Assembly: GCA_002730655.1 (NCBI GenBank)
Contig: PCAT01000118.1
Coordinates: forward strand, 1-6,298
Length of the DNA stretch: 6,298 bases
Direction: 5' to 3'
Source of the DNA: Balneola sp.
GTDB lineage: Bacteria > Bacteroidota > Rhodothermia > Balneolales > Balneolaceae
A program made the translations under genes and the position numbers. Each line of letters starts with the position of its first letter. The first letter of the stretch is position 1. The notes beneath the pieces are model-generated. The model was not told the origin of the DNA. It searched no databases and was given only the letters and a program-made list of their open reading frames with translations. This document shows, piece after piece, positions 5,954-6,298 of this stretch.

Positions 5954-6298
5954 TTAGCTTCTAATGTTGATAATTGTCTGCGTCATACTTGTCGAAGTTT
6001 CAATCGCTTTTGCAGCTGCCTGATAATTACGCTGAGATGTAATTAAATTTACAAGTTCTTCAGTAATATCAACATTTGATCTTTCCAATGATCCTGACAA
6101 TATTTGGCCAAATCCATCTTCGGATGCCTCACCCAATTCAGGATCTCCACTAGCGGCCGTTGCAATAAACGTCGAATTACCAATCTGCTTCAAACCGCTC
6201 TCGTTTGAAAAGCTAGCTAACATTATTTTGCCTAAACTCACATTTTGACCATTTGAGTAGCCTGCTCTCACGTTACCATAATTATCAATTTCTAGGTT
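5954..6298 (-). CDS. flgE: Flagellar hook protein FlgE, C-terminal end (N-terminus beyond window)
   Basis: This is the last 114 codons plus the TAA stop of the hook subunit. The frame stays open to the window edge at 6298, so the true start lies outside; the GTG at 6271 is an internal valine codon. The visible sequence begins NLEIDNYGNVRAGYSNGQNVSLGKIMLASF, the typical end of the hook outer-domain region. It continues through GLKQIGNSTFIATAASGDPELGEASEDGFGQILSGSLERSNVDITEELVNLITSQRNYQAAAKAIETSTSMTQTIINIRS. The SNVD-ITEELVNLIxxQRNYQAxAKxIET...QTIINIR ending is the classic FlgE C-terminal D0 helix and distinguishes it from FlgF and FlgG. Its place just before flgF agrees with the standard order. 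Confidence 0.95.
   Translation of the reverse strand, partial: NLEIDNYGNVRAGYSNGQNVSLGKIMLASFSNESGLKQIGNSTFIATAASGDPELGEASEDGFGQILSGSLERSNVDITEELVNLITSQRNYQAAAKAIETSTSMTQTIINIRS

Noticed and set aside
5954..6271. A stand-alone small gene starting at GTG 6271
   Set aside because: The frame continues upstream without a stop to the window edge, and the residues before the GTG (NLEIDNYGN) fit FlgE, so this is an internal codon of a truncated flgE.

Overview
The whole window is a slice of a flagellar rod/hook/ring operon, read on the minus strand. In transcription order (from position 6298 down to 1) it holds the 3' end of flgE, then flgF, flgG, flgH, flgI and flgJ, and most of flgK, which runs off the left edge. 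I see no RNA genes, mobile elements, CRISPR arrays or plus-strand genes. Coding density is very high: the gaps are 28, 56, 7, 10 and 9 bases, and flgJ/flgK overlap by 4 bases.

Organism: dedicated P-ring (FlgI) and L-ring (FlgH) genes point to a Gram-negative, diderm bacterium. The E-F-G-H-I-J-K order and the sequence style of FlgG (VAKTGL...NLANVNTTGFKR start, canonical FlgG-specific segment) resemble gamma/betaproteobacteria. By eye the DNA is AT-rich. FlgJ, however, has only the rod-binding domain and no muramidase domain, which is more usual outside the classic enteric/Vibrio/Pseudomonas type. An AT-rich, possibly marine gammaproteobacterium is my best guess, but it is an inference and not firm.

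How the genes work together: FlgF and FlgG build the proximal and distal rod. FlgJ caps or chaperones rod assembly in the periplasm. FlgI (periplasmic P ring) and FlgH (outer-membrane L-ring lipoprotein) form the bushing around the rod. FlgE polymerises into the hook, and FlgK is the first hook-filament junction protein.

The most interesting non-coding signal is in the only sizeable gap, between flgF and flgG. It has a well-spaced sigma-54 (-24/-12) promoter motif directly abutting a 16-bp perfect palindrome that spans the flgF stop codon. This suggests an internal, RpoN-dependent start of a flgGHIJK transcript. Other points of note are a TTG start, very short signal peptide and Asp+2 in the FlgH lipoprotein, and an unusually long FlgK with a large extra region. 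I do not find evidence for an unknown system; this is a recognisable flagellar locus with some local peculiarities.
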